This document shows positions 8,802-18,984 of a stretch of DNA of 64,000 bases, one piece after another. The stretch spans positions 1,427,501 to 1,491,500 of the forward strand of contig NC_019680.1 in the NCBI RefSeq assembly GCF_000316685.1, read 5' to 3'. Source of the DNA: Synechococcus sp. PCC 6312. GTDB taxonomy: Bacteria > Cyanobacteriota > Cyanobacteriia > Thermosynechococcales > Thermosynechococcaceae. The first letter of the stretch is position 1; the number at the start of each line of letters is the position of its first letter. The notes below the pieces were generated by a model. It was not told the origin of the DNA, ran no database searches, and saw only the letters and a program-made list of their open reading frames with translations. Made by a program: the position numbers and the translations under genes.

Positions 8802-9689
8802 ATGGAAAAAGCGGGCATGAATCGGCGGAAACTGTTCACCCTGATTGTTCTGGTGATTGGCATTCTCCCGTTTTTGGTCATTTCCCTTGCACCCCTGATC
8901 GGTTCAATTTTTCGGACTGGCCCAACCGCGCCCATCACCACACCCTCCCCCACCGCCCAAGCTGCTGATACGGTCAAAAAGTATGAGGCTGAGGAAACGG
9001 GATACCAGGCCGTCTTGGAGCGGGAACCGGATAATATTGCTGCTTTGGAAGGGTTAATCAATGCGCGCCTCCAGCTGATTGGCCTGGGTAAACGCCCGGT
9101 GGAGACCATCATTACCCCCCTGGAACGATTGACAACCCTCAACCCGACCCAACCCCAATATGCTGTCCTCCTCGCCCAGGCCCAGGAACAAGCTGGCAAA
9201 CCGGAGGAGGCTGCACGCACCTATCAGACCGTATTAGACAAGAATCCAACCAATATCAACGCCTTACGGGGCCTGGCCCAACTGGAACTAAAACAAGAGC
9301 GGCCAGAAGCGGCCCTTGGCCTGGTGCAAGATGCCATTCAATCTCTGAAAGCTGCCCCCGAAACCCCCGAATCTCAGGAAAATTTACTGGCTGTCAACTT
9401 AATTTTGGGGGATATTTATATGTCTAGACAGGACTACGCCCAGGCCCTGACCCACTTTACCCAACTCGCTCAAGATCACCCGAATGACTTCCGCCCCATC
9501 CTCGGCCAGGCCATTGCGCTCAAAAGTGAAGGGAAAAGTGCGGATGCTGCCCCCCTCTTTAATCAGGCTGTCAGCTTGGCCCCCCCCCAAGTCAAGGATC
9601 AAATTAAACGACTTGCGGCCGCCAACACCCCGAATACCGCCACCAGCCCTGCCCCTAGCTCAACTGATAGTCCAACTCCGGCTCCTTAG
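8802..9689 (+). CDS. TPR-repeat protein with N-terminal membrane anchor
   Basis: A 295-residue protein. It has one N-terminal membrane span or uncleaved signal (residues ~10-33), a Pro/Thr-rich linker, then tandem tetratricopeptide repeats to ~270 and a Pro/Ser/Thr-rich tail. TPR consensus is clear in YQAVLEREPDNIAALEGL, YQTVLDKNPTNINALRGL and FTQLAQDHPNDFRPILG. AGGA sits 8 nt before the ATG at 8802; the open frame extending back to 8598 lacks such support. It is likely a periplasm- or lumen-facing scaffold, partner unknown. ruvA begins 6 nt after its stop, so the two are probably cotranscribed. Confidence 0.85.
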   Translation: MEKAGMNRRKLFTLIVLVIGILPFLVISLAPLIGSIFRTGPTAPITTPSPTAQAADTVKKYEAEETGYQAVLEREPDNIAALEGLINARLQLIGLGKRPVETIITPLERLTTLNPTQPQYAVLLAQAQEQAGKPEEAARTYQTVLDKNPTNINALRGLAQLELKQERPEAALGLVQDAIQSLKAAPETPESQENLLAVNLILGDIYMSRQDYAQALTHFTQLAQDHPNDFRPILGQAIALKSEGKSADAAPLFNQAVSLAPPQVKDQIKRLAAANTPNTATSPAPSSTDSPTPAP

Positions 9690-9695
9690 ACGCTA

Positions 9696-10322
9696 ATGAT
9701 TGGTTTTTTGCGCGGGACAATTCTTGGTACCCAAAAACTCGGAGTCAACCGAATTATTCTCTGCTTGGACGTTCAAGGCGTAGGCTATGACCTCTTAATC
9801 ACAACTCGTGTCCTCAACGCACTCCCGCCCGTAGCTGAACCCGTGGCCCTGTTTACCCATCTGCAAGTGCGCGATGATCAACTCCTGCTGTATGGGTTTG
9901 GTTCCGCGCCAGAACGGGATTTATTTCGGCAGTTGATTAGTGTCAGTGGGGTTGGTCCCCAGTTAGGACTCGCCCTCTTAGACAGCTTGGGATTATCAGA
10001 GTTGATCCAGGCCATTGTCAGCGGCAATACGCGCCTCCTGAGTCGGACTCCTGGGGTCGGGACAAAAACGGCGGAACGCTTGGCCTTGGAACTAAAAACG
10101 AAACTTGCGGCCTGGCGAGATCAAACCGGCCTGGTGACTACTCCCGCTGCCGGGCCAATGGCGGCCATTCAAGAAGATGTGGAAATGACCCTCTTGGCTT
10201 TGGGGTATACGGCCCAGGAAATCCGCCAGGCCTTGGACGCAGTTGGACAATCAACGGCCTTAGCCAAAAATGCCGATGCCGAAGCCTGGTTACGGGAAAC
10301 AATTACGTGGTTGAGTCAGTAA
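9696..10322 (+). CDS. ruvA: Holliday junction branch migration protein RuvA
   Basis: The DNA-binding subunit of the RuvAB branch-migration motor. The start MIGFLRG, the OB-fold domain I (to ~65), the two helix-hairpin-helix motifs (VSGVGPQLGLALL and TPGVGTKTAERLALELK) and the C-terminal domain III that contacts RuvB (DVEMTLLALGYTAQEI...) are all present. The length of 208 is normal. It follows the TPR gene with a 6-nt gap; ruvB and ruvC are not in this window, as is common in cyanobacteria where ruv genes are scattered. Confidence 0.96.
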   Translation: MIGFLRGTILGTQKLGVNRIILCLDVQGVGYDLLITTRVLNALPPVAEPVALFTHLQVRDDQLLLYGFGSAPERDLFRQLISVSGVGPQLGLALLDSLGLSELIQAIVSGNTRLLSRTPGVGTKTAERLALELKTKLAAWRDQTGLVTTPAAGPMAAIQEDVEMTLLALGYTAQEIRQALDAVGQSTALAKNADAEAWLRETITWLSQ

Positions 10323-10405
10323 GGTTCATAGATGAGTTAATGACGACAGCCTCCAATCAGCAAATAACGAGAGGATTTGATCCAGGCCTGGGAAAGCGAA
10401 GAGCG

Positions 10406-10411
10406 TATAAT
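10406..10411 (+). promoter_or_regulatory. Likely -10 box upstream of shc
   Basis: A consensus TATAAT lies 38 nt before the shc ATG in the ruvA-shc gap. No good -35 hexamer is found at 16-18 nt spacing (the nearest TTGATC is 24 nt away), so only the -10 element is supported. Confidence 0.45.
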
Positions 10412-10449
10412 AAATCGGAATTAGCCTTTTAAGATGATCCCCAGACTCT

Positions 10450-12408
10450 ATGCAGACCCAAGACCGGATTCCTGAGACGTTGACTGCTCCCCTCTCTCCC
10501 CTTGATGCCGCGATCCAGGCCAGCCAAAACTATCTCCTCTCCCAACAATACAAAGACGGCTACTGGTGTTCAGAACTGGAATCCAACTGCACGATGACAG
10601 CAGAAGCAGTCTTGCTCCACAAAATTTGGGGGACTGATAAAAACCGACCCTTAGCCAAAGCCAAAACCTTTTTACAATCCCAACAACGGGAACATGGCGG
10701 CTGGGAACTGTTCTATGGGGATGGCGGCGACCTCAGCACCTCGGTGGAAACCTATACGGCATTGCGACTGTTGGGCGTTGCGGCGAATGATCCGGATATG
10801 GTGCGAGCCAAGGATTTTATTCTCGCTAAAGGTGGCATCAGCAAAACCCGGATTTTTACCAAGCTGCATTTGGCTCTAATTGGCTGTTATGACTGGCGGG
10901 GAATTCCCTCGTTGCCGCCCTGGGTGATGTTGTTGCCGGAGTGGGGGCCATTTACGATCTATGAAATGTCCAGTTGGGCCCGCGGTAGCACCGTTCCGCT
11001 GTTGATCGTCATGGATCGTAAGCCAGTCTATGTCACGAATCCGGGCGTGAATGTGGATGAGCTTTATCTCGAAGGCCGGGCAAATGTGAATTGGAGCTTA
11101 CCCCGGAAAGGCGATTGGACTGATTTATTTCTGGAACTAGATAATGTTTTCAAGTTTTGTGAGGAGTGGAATTTAACCCCCTTGCGGGAAGAAGGACTCC
11201 AAGCGGCGGAAAAATGGGTTTTAGAACGTCAGGAAGCTAGTGGCGATTGGGGTGGCATTATTCCGGCGATGTTGAATTCCCTCTTGGCGTTGCGGGCCTT
11301 GGGGTATAACGCCCATGATCCGATTGTCCAACGGGGCCTGGAAAGTGTGGATCGCTTTGCCATTGAAACTGAGGATTGGTATCGGGTGCAGCCCTGTGTC
11401 TCGCCGGTGTGGGATACGGCCTTAGTCATGCGGGCGTTGGTGGATTCTGGCCTGGAGCCGGATCATCCTGCATTGGTCACTGGCGGCAACTGGCTGATTG
11501 AAAAGCAAATTCTCGATTATGGCGATTGGGCGGTTAAGAATAAAATCGGTAAACCTGGGGCCTGGGCCTTTGAGTTTGAAAATCGCTTTTACCCCGATGT
11601 GGATGATACAGCCGTGGTGGTCATGGCCCTGGAAGCCGTCAAACTCCCCGATGAAAAACTCAAACAAGAGGCAATGCAGCGGGCTGTGGATTGGATTGCA
11701 ACGATGCAGTGTAAGCCTGGGGGTTGGGCGGCCTTTGATATTGATAACGATCAAGATTGGCTCAACGACATTCCCTATGGCGACTTGCGGGCGATGATTG
11801 ACCCCAATACAGCGGATGTCACAGCCCGTGTCTTAGAAATGATTGGCCGCACCGACATGACCACCGGAGAAGCCAGCGTTGACAAGGCCTTAGCCTATTT
11901 GCGGACGGAACAGGAACCGGAAGGCTGTTGGTATGGGCGTTGGGGCGTGAACTATGTCTATGGCACCAGTGGCGTGTTGGCGGCATTGGCCTTAGTGGCT
12001 CCTCCCTATGATCGGTGGCGATTACGGCGGGCCGTCAAGTGGTTAGTCTCTGTCCAAAATTCAGATGGCGGTTGGGGCGAAACCTGTCGCAGCTATAACG
12101 ATCCAAGCTTAAAAGGGAAAGGCGAGAGTACCCCCTCCCAAACGGCCTGGGCATTGATTGGCCTGTTGGCGGCTGGAGAAGCAGTGGGTGAATATGCCAC
12201 AGATGCCATTAGACGTGGGGTAGAACACCTGATTGCCACCCAACGAGCCGATGGGACTTGGAATGAAGACTATTTCACTGGGACTGGCTTCCCTTGTCAC
12301 TTTTATTTGAAATATCACCTTTATCAACAGCATTTCCCCCTCACGGCCTTGGGACGCTATCGCCAGTATCAGCAAACTGTCCTGAATCCTTATCCGGTCA
12401 CGGCCTAA
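10450..12408 (+). CDS. shc: Squalene-hopene cyclase
   Basis: Cyclises squalene to hopene/hopanol, the first committed step to the hopanoids that order bacterial membranes. The 652-residue length is typical. Multiple QW motifs are visible (for example QQYKDGYWCSEL, KQEREHGG-like repeats, QCKPGGWAAFD, QNSDGGWGET and QRADGTWNEDYF). The catalytic acid motif D383-V-D-D386 begins the protonation site, and the C-terminal GTGFPCHFYLKYHLYQQHFP is the family signature. It is monocistronic between ruvA and chlD, with a TATAAT upstream. It is a monotopic protein of the membrane inner face. Confidence 0.97.
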   Translation: MQTQDRIPETLTAPLSPLDAAIQASQNYLLSQQYKDGYWCSELESNCTMTAEAVLLHKIWGTDKNRPLAKAKTFLQSQQREHGGWELFYGDGGDLSTSVETYTALRLLGVAANDPDMVRAKDFILAKGGISKTRIFTKLHLALIGCYDWRGIPSLPPWVMLLPEWGPFTIYEMSSWARGSTVPLLIVMDRKPVYVTNPGVNVDELYLEGRANVNWSLPRKGDWTDLFLELDNVFKFCEEWNLTPLREEGLQAAEKWVLERQEASGDWGGIIPAMLNSLLALRALGYNAHDPIVQRGLESVDRFAIETEDWYRVQPCVSPVWDTALVMRALVDSGLEPDHPALVTGGNWLIEKQILDYGDWAVKNKIGKPGAWAFEFENRFYPDVDDTAVVVMALEAVKLPDEKLKQEAMQRAVDWIATMQCKPGGWAAFDIDNDQDWLNDIPYGDLRAMIDPNTADVTARVLEMIGRTDMTTGEASVDKALAYLRTEQEPEGCWYGRWGVNYVYGTSGVLAALALVAPPYDRWRLRRAVKWLVSVQNSDGGWGETCRSYNDPSLKGKGESTPSQTAWALIGLLAAGEAVGEYATDAIRRGVEHLIATQRADGTWNEDYFTGTGFPCHFYLKYHLYQQHFPLTALGRYRQYQQTVLNPYPVTA

Positions 12409-12532
12409 ACCCTCCTTTATGGTCTTCCCCTGGGGCCAACTCTTTGGGACGGATGAGGGAACTTTTCTGACTGGCTAAAGATGAACCCTAACAGTGACAA
12501 TGGGGATAGTCCTTTGCCTGATCAATATCCCA

Positions 12533-14539
12533 ATGGTTGCTGCTTTACCCATTGCTCCGACTTTTCCCCTGACGGCCGTTGTTGGACAGGAGGCGATTAA
12601 ACTTGCACTGTTATTAGCGGCAGTTGATCCAGGCCTGGGGGGTGTCGTCATTGCCGGGCGGCGGGGCACAGCTAAATCCGTCATGGCCCGGGCGATTCAT
12701 GCCTTGTTACCTCCGATTGAAATCGTCAAAGGCTCCCTGAGTAATTGTGATCCAGCTAACCCTGGGGCCTGGGATAAACGGTTAATTGAGCAAATTCAAG
12801 CGGGTGAAATCGAGTCTCCTCCCCCAACCGAGGTCATTCCGGCTCCATTTATTCAAATTCCTTTGGGAATTACGGAAGATCGGCTGATTGGGGCCGTAGA
12901 TGTCAGTCAATCGGTGCAGAAAGGAGAAGCCATTTTTCAACCCGGCCTGTTAGCCTCTGCCCACCGCGGAGTTCTTTATGTGGACGAAATTAACCTCCTA
13001 GAGGAGCAGATTGCCAATCTCTTGCTGACGGTCTTAACGGAAGGACGCAACCAAATTGAACGAGAAGGGATTAGTTTTCAGCACCCCTGCCAGCCTTTGT
13101 TATTAGCAACCTACAACCCGGAAGAAGGCCCACTACGACCCCATTTACTGGATCGAATTGCCATTGCTCTGAGTGCTGATGCGGTGTTGGGGTTAGATGA
13201 GCGAGTCCAGGCCGTCGATCAAGCCACGGAATTTGCCAATTCGCCCCAGGCCTTCATGGCCCAATATGGCACCGAGTTGGAAGACCTGCAAACTCAGATT
13301 ATTTTGGCGCGGGAATGGCTCAAGGATGTCAAAATTCACCGCCAGCAAATTGCCTATCTCGTCACTGAAGCAATCCGGGGGGGAGTTGAGGGGCATCGGG
13401 CTGAGTTGTTTGCAGTCCGGGTGGCCAAAGCTCATGCGGCCCTGAATGGTCGTTCCGAAGTCACCGCCGAAGATTTGCGCCGGGCCGTGGAATTGGTGAT
13501 TGTGCCGCGGGCCACCCTCATTGATATTCCCCCAGAGCAACTCGCCCCGCCGCCGCCCCAACCAAACCAGGCCGAGGATCAGGAGGAACCCGACCAAGAA
13601 GATGAAGACGAACCGGAAGACAACGAAGAGCAACAGGCCGAACCCCCCAGTATCCCAGAAGAGTTTGTCTTTGAAGCAGAAGGGGTAATTTTGGATGAGT
13701 CGGTCTTGTATTTTGCCCAATCGGCCCAACGTCAAGGGAAGTCGGGAAGTCGGAGTTTAGTCTATTCCCAGGATCGGGGGCGGTATGTACGGCCGATGAT
13801 TCCTAAGGGACGGGGCGGGCGTATTGCGGTGGATGCAACCTTGAGGACGGCGGCTCCCTATCAAAAATCCCGACGGGCCAAGCAACCCCAACGGCGAGTC
13901 ATTGTCGAATCCGGGGATGTGCGAATTAAACGGTTGGCGCGCAAATCTGGGGCGTTGATTATCTTTGTTGTGGATGCATCGGGTTCCATGGCCTTAAATC
14001 GGATGAATGCAGCCAAGGGAGCGGTTTTACGCTTACTCACCCAGGCCTACCAAAATCGGGACATGATTTCCTTGATTCCCTTCCGCGGTGACCAGGCCGA
14101 TGTCTTGTTACCCCCAACGCGCTCGATCGAAGCGGCTCGCCGGAGATTAGATACCTTGCCCTGTGGGGGTGGCTCTCCTTTGGCTCATGGTTTAACCCAG
14201 GCCGTCCGAGTTGGACTCAATGCTCAGCAATCCGGGGACGTGGGACAGGTGATGATCGTGGCGATTACCGATGGCCGGGGCAATATTCCCTTAGCAAAAT
14301 CTTTGGGTGAACCCATTCCAGAAGGGGAAAAACCTGATATCAAAGCCGAGTTACTGGACATTGCCGGTAAAATCCGGGGCCTGGGGCTAAAGCTGTTGGT
14401 GGTGGATACGGAAAATAAATTTATCTCGACGGGGTTTGGTAAAGAACTAGCAGCCCAGGCCGGGGGAAAATATTATCATCTGCCCAAAGCGACCGACCAG
14501 GCCATTGCCGCTGTCACCCAAAACGCCCTTAACTTCTAA
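12533..14539 (+). CDS. chlD: Magnesium chelatase ATPase subunit D
   Basis: A subunit of the three-part enzyme inserting Mg2+ into protoporphyrin IX, the first step of chlorophyll synthesis. The N-terminal AAA+-like half begins [20 protein letters not shown] and has the degenerate P-loop GRRGTAKS. A central linker is very rich in Pro, Asp and Glu (codons ~350-385). The C-terminal von Willebrand A domain carries the MIDAS motif [15 protein letters not shown] at 12533 is chosen because conservation starts just after it; in-frame GTG 12494 and ATG 12500 would add 11-13 residues. Its partners chlI and chlH are not in the window. Confidence 0.95.
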   Translation: MVAALPIAPTFPLTAVVGQEAIKLALLLAAVDPGLGGVVIAGRRGTAKSVMARAIHALLPPIEIVKGSLSNCDPANPGAWDKRLIEQIQAGEIESPPPTEVIPAPFIQIPLGITEDRLIGAVDVSQSVQKGEAIFQPGLLASAHRGVLYVDEINLLEEQIANLLLTVLTEGRNQIEREGISFQHPCQPLLLATYNPEEGPLRPHLLDRIAIALSADAVLGLDERVQAVDQATEFANSPQAFMAQYGTELEDLQTQIILAREWLKDVKIHRQQIAYLVTEAIRGGVEGHRAELFAVRVAKAHAALNGRSEVTAEDLRRAVELVIVPRATLIDIPPEQLAPPPPQPNQAEDQEEPDQEDEDEPEDNEEQQAEPPSIPEEFVFEAEGVILDESVLYFAQSAQRQGKSGSRSLVYSQDRGRYVRPMIPKGRGGRIAVDATLRTAAPYQKSRRAKQPQRRVIVESGDVRIKRLARKSGALIIFVVDASGSMALNRMNAAKGAVLRLLTQAYQNRDMISLIPFRGDQADVLLPPTRSIEAARRRLDTLPCGGGSPLAHGLTQAVRVGLNAQQSGDVGQVMIVAITDGRGNIPLAKSLGEPIPEGEKPDIKAELLDIAGKIRGLGLKLLVVDTENKFISTGFGKELAAQAGGKYYHLPKATDQAIAAVTQNALNF

Positions 14540-14601
14540 CTGGCCTCTCACCATGATTAATAGCTCTAGCCCAATCCATACAGATACTTCCTTAAAGTGC
14601 A

Positions 14602-15537
14602 TTACTCCCTCCTCAGACCGTAGGCATAGCGATCATGGCCAGCTAAATCAGTGAAAATGTGTGTCTCACAAAAAGCCTGGCTAGACTCTAGTAATTTTTT
14701 AACCGCTGCCCCTTGCCCGGCCATGATTTCTAACACGAGAATCCCACCCGGTCGGATAAACGTCTTGGCCCCGGCCACAATTTCCTGAACTGCCCCCAGG
14801 CCATCCGCGCCACCACTCAAGGCTAAATGGGGTTCATGGTTTTGGACTTCCGGTTGCAGGTTGGCAATCTCGGCCTGGGGAATATAGGGGGGATTACTGA
14901 CAAGTCCCGTTATCTGACCTTCTAAGCCAACTAAGGGCTGCCACCACGATCCTTGTAAAAGTTTAATCGGGGCTTGAGGATTGTTTTGCTGAATATTAGC
15001 GGCTGCTACCCTTAACGCGGCTGGACTGACATCTACGCCATAAATCGTTGCCTTCGGAAAAACTGCCCCCAGGCCAATGGCAATCGCCCCTGAACCTGTG
15101 CCCAGATCCACCCAAATTCCCCCCTGATCTGGATCCGGATTGAATCGTGCGGCCAAATCAATCAAATACTCCGTTTCCGGGCGGGGAATCAGAACATCAG
15201 GGGTGACAGTCAGCTTGAAGTCTCGCCAAAAGACCCAACCCAAGAGATAGTGCAGCGGAACCCGATGTTGCCAGCGTTGTCGCCAGAGGTGGGTCAGTTC
15301 CTCCAGGCTATAAAAACTGTTGATTTGACTGTCATCATTCCCGACCCCGTTAGCATCACTCTGCCGTAAGTATCGGACTAAACTTAGACCATCCAAATGG
15401 GTCACTTCTCGGAGTAAATAGCGTAATTCTCCTAACCCTATGGACATCTCTGCCGCTGGAATCATGGTTTTGGCCCAGTTAGCCCAGGCCTGGAGTTCCG
15501 CACCGGAAAAAGAATGACAATGAACAGGAGAGGGCAT
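14602..15537 (-). CDS. prmC: Peptide chain release factor N5-glutamine methyltransferase
   Basis: Methylates the Gln of the GGQ motif in release factors RF1/RF2. The 311 residues contain the N-terminal helical domain, VLIPRPET (~116-122), the SAM-binding DLGTGSG (144-150) and the catalytic NPPY (215-218). It lies on the minus strand 8 nt downstream of coaBC and may be cotranscribed with it; it converges with chlD across a ~60-nt gap without an obvious terminator. Confidence 0.95.
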   Translation of the reverse strand: MPSPVHCHSFSGAELQAWANWAKTMIPAAEMSIGLGELRYLLREVTHLDGLSLVRYLRQSDANGVGNDDSQINSFYSLEELTHLWRQRWQHRVPLHYLLGWVFWRDFKLTVTPDVLIPRPETEYLIDLAARFNPDPDQGGIWVDLGTGSGAIAIGLGAVFPKATIYGVDVSPAALRVAAANIQQNNPQAPIKLLQGSWWQPLVGLEGQITGLVSNPPYIPQAEIANLQPEVQNHEPHLALSGGADGLGAVQEIVAGAKTFIRPGGILVLEIMAGQGAAVKKLLESSQAFCETHIFTDLAGHDRYAYGLRRE

Positions 15538-15545
15538 CGGGAAAC

Positions 15546-16754
15546 TTACTCAGCAAAGCGGAGAATCAGATCATAAAGTTCATGGGCTAGCCTGAGTTTT
15601 GTGGTTAAGGGGACTGTAATTTTTGCACCGGATTTATGGAAGATCAAGGCCTGGTTAGTGGGGCTGTTAAATCCAGACTCCGGGCGATCAATCGGATTGG
15701 CGACAATCAAATCTAAACCCTTATCTTGGAGCTTTGCCCAGGCCGGTGTGGCAATATCTTCCGTTTGGGCCGCAAAACCAATCACCTGTTGTTCCGGGCG
15801 TTTCTGGCTGGCCAAATGTTTGACTAAATCGGGAATAAATTCCAAGGGTAAGGGGTTGGGAATCTGGTCTTTAGGAAGTTTTATCGTTGAATTTGTCTTG
15901 GGCCGGACATCCCCCACCGCCGCCGCCATAATTAACCAGTCAAAATTCCCCCAGGCCTGGTTTAATCTCTCAGCCATCTCCAACCCACTCGTCACCGCCA
16001 TATGGTCAATTTCCGGGGGAATCCCTAAGGCTTGGGGGCCATGGACAAGTAAAACTTCTGCACCGCGGGCCTGCCCGGCCTGGGCCAACGCAAGTCCCAT
16101 TTTTCCCGAAGCCGGATTACCCAAAAAGCGAACGGCATCCAAATGCTCCCGTGTCCCCCCGCCCGTAATTAAAATCTTTTTACCCCTTAAGTCCCGTTTG
16201 CCCCCAGTTAGCAGCAGCGAGTCCAGTAACGCCAACAGTTCCTCTGGTTCAGCCATCCGTCCGGGCCCAACAGCATCACAGGCCAAGCGACCCGACCGCG
16301 GACCCAACCAATGGTAACGAGGATCATCGGTGAGAACCGCCCAATTCCGTTGCACCACTGCCTGTGACCACATGACTGTATTCATCGCTGGAGCCAAGAC
16401 AATCGGACAAGTTGATGCCAAGACCGTACTGGTGAGCAAATCATCCGCTAATCCCTGACTCAGTTTGGCGAGGGTATGGGCCGTTAAGGGGGCGATCAAA
16501 AATACCTCTGCCCATTCCCCCAATTCAATATGTAAGGGGCGGGCCTGGTCAGGATGCCAAAACTCTTGATCCGGATAAGCAGGATGGCGGGCAAGGGTAC
16601 TAAAGGTGAGGGGCGTAATAAATTTCTGGGCTGTTTCCGTTAAAATCACCCGCACTGAATGACCGGCCTGGATGAGTGAGGAGACAATTTCGCAGACTTT
16701 ATAGGCCGCAATCCCGCCACCAACTGCTACTAAGATTCGCTGGGACTGAGTCAC
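15546..16754 (-). CDS. coaBC: Bifunctional phosphopantothenoylcysteine decarboxylase / phosphopantothenate-cysteine ligase
   Basis: Catalyses two successive steps of coenzyme A synthesis. The N-terminal CoaC flavoprotein half starts RILVAVGGGIAAYKVCEI and contains LAPAMNTVMW and the active-site-Cys segment CDAVGPGRMAEP. The C-terminal CoaB half carries ITGGGTREHLDAVRFL, NPASGKMG, and the KLPKDQIPNPL lysines contacting substrate. The 402-residue length is typical of the fused bacterial enzyme. prmC follows after 8 nt. Confidence 0.96.
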   Translation of the reverse strand: MTQSQRILVAVGGGIAAYKVCEIVSSLIQAGHSVRVILTETAQKFITPLTFSTLARHPAYPDQEFWHPDQARPLHIELGEWAEVFLIAPLTAHTLAKLSQGLADDLLTSTVLASTCPIVLAPAMNTVMWSQAVVQRNWAVLTDDPRYHWLGPRSGRLACDAVGPGRMAEPEELLALLDSLLLTGGKRDLRGKKILITGGGTREHLDAVRFLGNPASGKMGLALAQAGQARGAEVLLVHGPQALGIPPEIDHMAVTSGLEMAERLNQAWGNFDWLIMAAAVGDVRPKTNSTIKLPKDQIPNPLPLEFIPDLVKHLASQKRPEQQVIGFAAQTEDIATPAWAKLQDKGLDLIVANPIDRPESGFNSPTNQALIFHKSGAKITVPLTTKLRLAHELYDLILRFAE

Positions 16755-16813
16755 TGTTGCTATGCCTGAACAACAACCATCACAGGGACAAAATAGCCAG
16801 AGGTCACTGCCAC

Positions 16814-17029
16814 TTAGGACTCATCAAAGGCCTCTAAATCAAGCAAATACAGGTAGGACTGGGTTAACTCAGGGCGTTGAAAGGCCAAAGCCCGCAACAA
16901 ATGCCAATCCTCTAGGGCCGCAAAGGGAGTTTCGTAATCATCTTCCTCCAAGCGTTGAGCCAGCTGGGAGACATCCGCCACCGTATAGGCACTTAAATCT
17001 GGGTCTGGGTGTGCGGTTTGAGCCATCAT
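16814..17029 (-). CDS. DUF2555 family small protein
   Basis: A 71-residue acidic soluble protein whose core DYETPFAALEDWHLLRALAF matches the cyanobacteria-specific DUF2555 family as I recall it. GGAGGG lies 6 nt before the first of two consecutive ATG codons, so the start is well supported. It sits 59 nt upstream of coaBC on the same strand. No enzymatic motif, membrane span or cysteine is present. Function unknown. Confidence 0.75.
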   Translation of the reverse strand: MMAQTAHPDPDLSAYTVADVSQLAQRLEEDDYETPFAALEDWHLLRALAFQRPELTQSYLYLLDLEAFDES

Positions 17030-17175
17030 GACATCCCTCCATCAAAACCAAACTGACCAAGTTACGCCTTAATGTCCAAAGTCCAACCCTTGAAGCAGCA
17101 ACCTCGTCTCTACCTATTGTAAGGGGTCGCCCAGGCCAGGCCACTATTCCTTAATCTTCTGCTACAGATATCATC

Positions 17176-17685
17176 CTAATTTGGGGCTTGTATGCAGGCA
17201 TAGCCTCCGGGCAATAGCACCAAACTCGTCCCCCTCGGACAATTTTCTTCAGTCACCGTTCCTGGGGCAGGCAAAGGCGGCGGCCGATTCACAACCTGAG
17301 GGGCTGGATTGGGGGCGGGTGTTGGCATCTCCGAGGGAGGGGCAGCCGTCCGGGGCAAAATAGAGCGCAAAACCGGTTCCGGGATTGTCGTATTGCGATA
17401 CTGGTTCAAGCACTGACTTAAGTTGTGCTGAAATGGGCTACAAGTTGTGTCCCCAGGCAGCGTGGGAATGAGTTGGGGAATCAAGGGCGGAATTAAGGCA
17501 TTAGGACTGGTGTAGTCAGGAATTGAAATTAAAGTCGGAATCAGTTGTCCATTGGAAAATACCTGTGCCTTCACCCCCAGGCCCGCCGCCCAAAATAAAC
17601 TACCCAGTCCCAAAACAAGCCAGGGGCGATACAACCAGGTTCCCCCAAAGGGCTTAATCCGCAAAAATGTAGTGGTGTAATTCAC
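17176..17685 (-). CDS. Proline-rich secreted protein of unknown function
   Basis: A 169-residue protein with a hydrophobic N-terminal segment (about [19 protein letters not shown], likely a signal peptide) and a mature part rich in Pro, Ile and Thr with four cysteines. I do not recognise a domain. The start is uncertain: no ATG is well placed, and GTG 17685 or TTG 17664 would both overlap the end of pdhA on the same strand. The reading frame could be read as translationally linked to pdhA, but no shared function is evident. Confidence 0.5.
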   Translation of the reverse strand: MNYTTTFLRIKPFGGTWLYRPWLVLGLGSLFWAAGLGVKAQVFSNGQLIPTLISIPDYTSPNALIPPLIPQLIPTLPGDTTCSPFQHNLSQCLNQYRNTTIPEPVLRSILPRTAAPPSEMPTPAPNPAPQVVNRPPPLPAPGTVTEENCPRGTSLVLLPGGYACIQAPN

Positions 17686-18694
17686 TGGTATCTGGCTCCG
17701 GGCTGGCCTCGGCAAATTCTACAGCATCATCTACAACCGCTTGAATCTTGTTGTCAATATCCTTAAGCTCGGCGGCCGTTGCTAACTTTTTCTCGATCAT
17801 ATAGGCCGCTAATTTCTTGATTGGATCCCGAGTAAACCAAAAATCTTTTTCTTCCTTAGAGCGCAACTCATCGGGATCCGCCAAGGAATGCCCCCGAAAC
17901 CGATAGGTCAAAGCTTCAATTAAGGTTGGTCCTTCTCCGGCCCGCGCCCGCGCCACGGCTTCTTTGGCCACAGCCCGCACCGCCAAAACATCCATCCCAT
18001 CCACTTCCACGCCGACAATCCCGAAGGCTTTCCCCTTTTGGAAAATCTCTGTTTCAGAACTGGCCCGGTGGTGCGCCATCCCAATTGCCCATTTATTATT
18101 TTCAACAACGTAAAGAATCGGCAGTTTCCAGAGGGAAGCCATATTCAAACATTCAAAAAACTGCCCGTTGTTGCTGGCCCCATCCCCAAAAAAACAGGCG
18201 GTGACTTGATCAGCTCCAGCTTCTCCCATCACTTCCCGGCGATACTTACTCTGAAAAGCGGCTCCGGTGGCCACTGGAATTCCTTCCGCCACAAAGGCAA
18301 AGCCCCCCAAAAGATTATGCTCCGAGGAAAACAGGTGCATGGATCCCCCTCGGCCTTGACTGCATCCTGTGGCTTTGCCAAATAACTCGGCCATGACTTG
18401 ACGGGCGGGAACTCCAGCACTGAGGGCATGAACGTGATCCCGATAGGTACTACAGACAAAATCATCCGGGCGCATCGCCTTCGTAATACCCGTGGAAACA
18501 GCTTCTTGCCCGTTATAGAGGTGGACAAAGCCAAACATCTTGCCGCGGTAATACATTTCGGCACATTTATCCTCGAAGGTACGCCCCAGAACCATATCTT
18601 CGTAGAGGATGAATCCTTCTTCCCGTGTAATTAGATCATCCGGCAATAGAATTTCAGGCAGGGCGCGTTCGGAAATCTGAGAAGAAGATGTCAT
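17654..18694 (-). CDS. pdhA: Pyruvate dehydrogenase E1 component subunit alpha
   Basis: The thiamine-diphosphate-binding alpha subunit of the pyruvate dehydrogenase complex, converting pyruvate to acetyl-CoA together with E1 beta, E2 and E3. Visible signatures are the N-terminal [17 protein letters not shown]-like helix, RGGSMHLF, the TDP motif [17 protein letters not shown]...VENN, and the phosphorylation-loop-like [14 protein letters not shown] 18694 is preferred over an in-frame TTG at 18712. pdhB, pdhC and lpd are not nearby, as is usual for cyanobacteria. Confidence 0.95.
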   Translation of the reverse strand: MTSSSQISERALPEILLPDDLITREEGFILYEDMVLGRTFEDKCAEMYYRGKMFGFVHLYNGQEAVSTGITKAMRPDDFVCSTYRDHVHALSAGVPARQVMAELFGKATGCSQGRGGSMHLFSSEHNLLGGFAFVAEGIPVATGAAFQSKYRREVMGEAGADQVTACFFGDGASNNGQFFECLNMASLWKLPILYVVENNKWAIGMAHHRASSETEIFQKGKAFGIVGVEVDGMDVLAVRAVAKEAVARARAGEGPTLIEALTYRFRGHSLADPDELRSKEEKDFWFTRDPIKKLAAYMIEKKLATAAELKDIDNKIQAVVDDAVEFAEASPEPDTSELHHYIFAD

Positions 18695-18984
18695 AGGACT
18701 TACAAGCTTCAAGGGATGTGTAATTGAGCAATACTAGGCAATTTTGCCCATCAAACAAGATTAAACACCAGTGTATCAAATCTCTGTGGCCTGGAATTCT
18801 CTGGGGATTCATCGGCCTACTCATTTGGGGACGGAGAGGGAATGACTCAATTATTATTGATATTATTGAACTCACAAGAAGATAGATTCTCATCTCTAGT
18901 TTTGCCCCTAGTTATCAGCATGGCATCAGATAAATAAACTAGTCTGACCCATGAAAATCTATGGATGACAGACCCGAAGGCTGG
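18695..18984. other. 290-bp gap upstream of pdhA
   Basis: An AT-rich region between the miaB stop and the pdhA start, both on the minus strand. It should contain the pdhA promoter. I see no clear consensus promoter, hairpin terminator, RNA gene or repeat in it. Confidence 0.4.

Noticed and set aside
8684-9220. Minus-strand open frame of 178 codons
   Set aside because: Antisense to the TPR gene; Arg/Ser-rich translation without motifs.
13193-13735. Minus-strand open frame of 180 codons
   Set aside because: Antisense to chlD; its hydrophobic look comes from the Asp/Glu/Pro-rich linker read backwards.
15601-16317. Plus-strand open frame of 238 codons
   Set aside because: It is antisense to coaBC, whose domains are complete; the translation has no recognisable motif.
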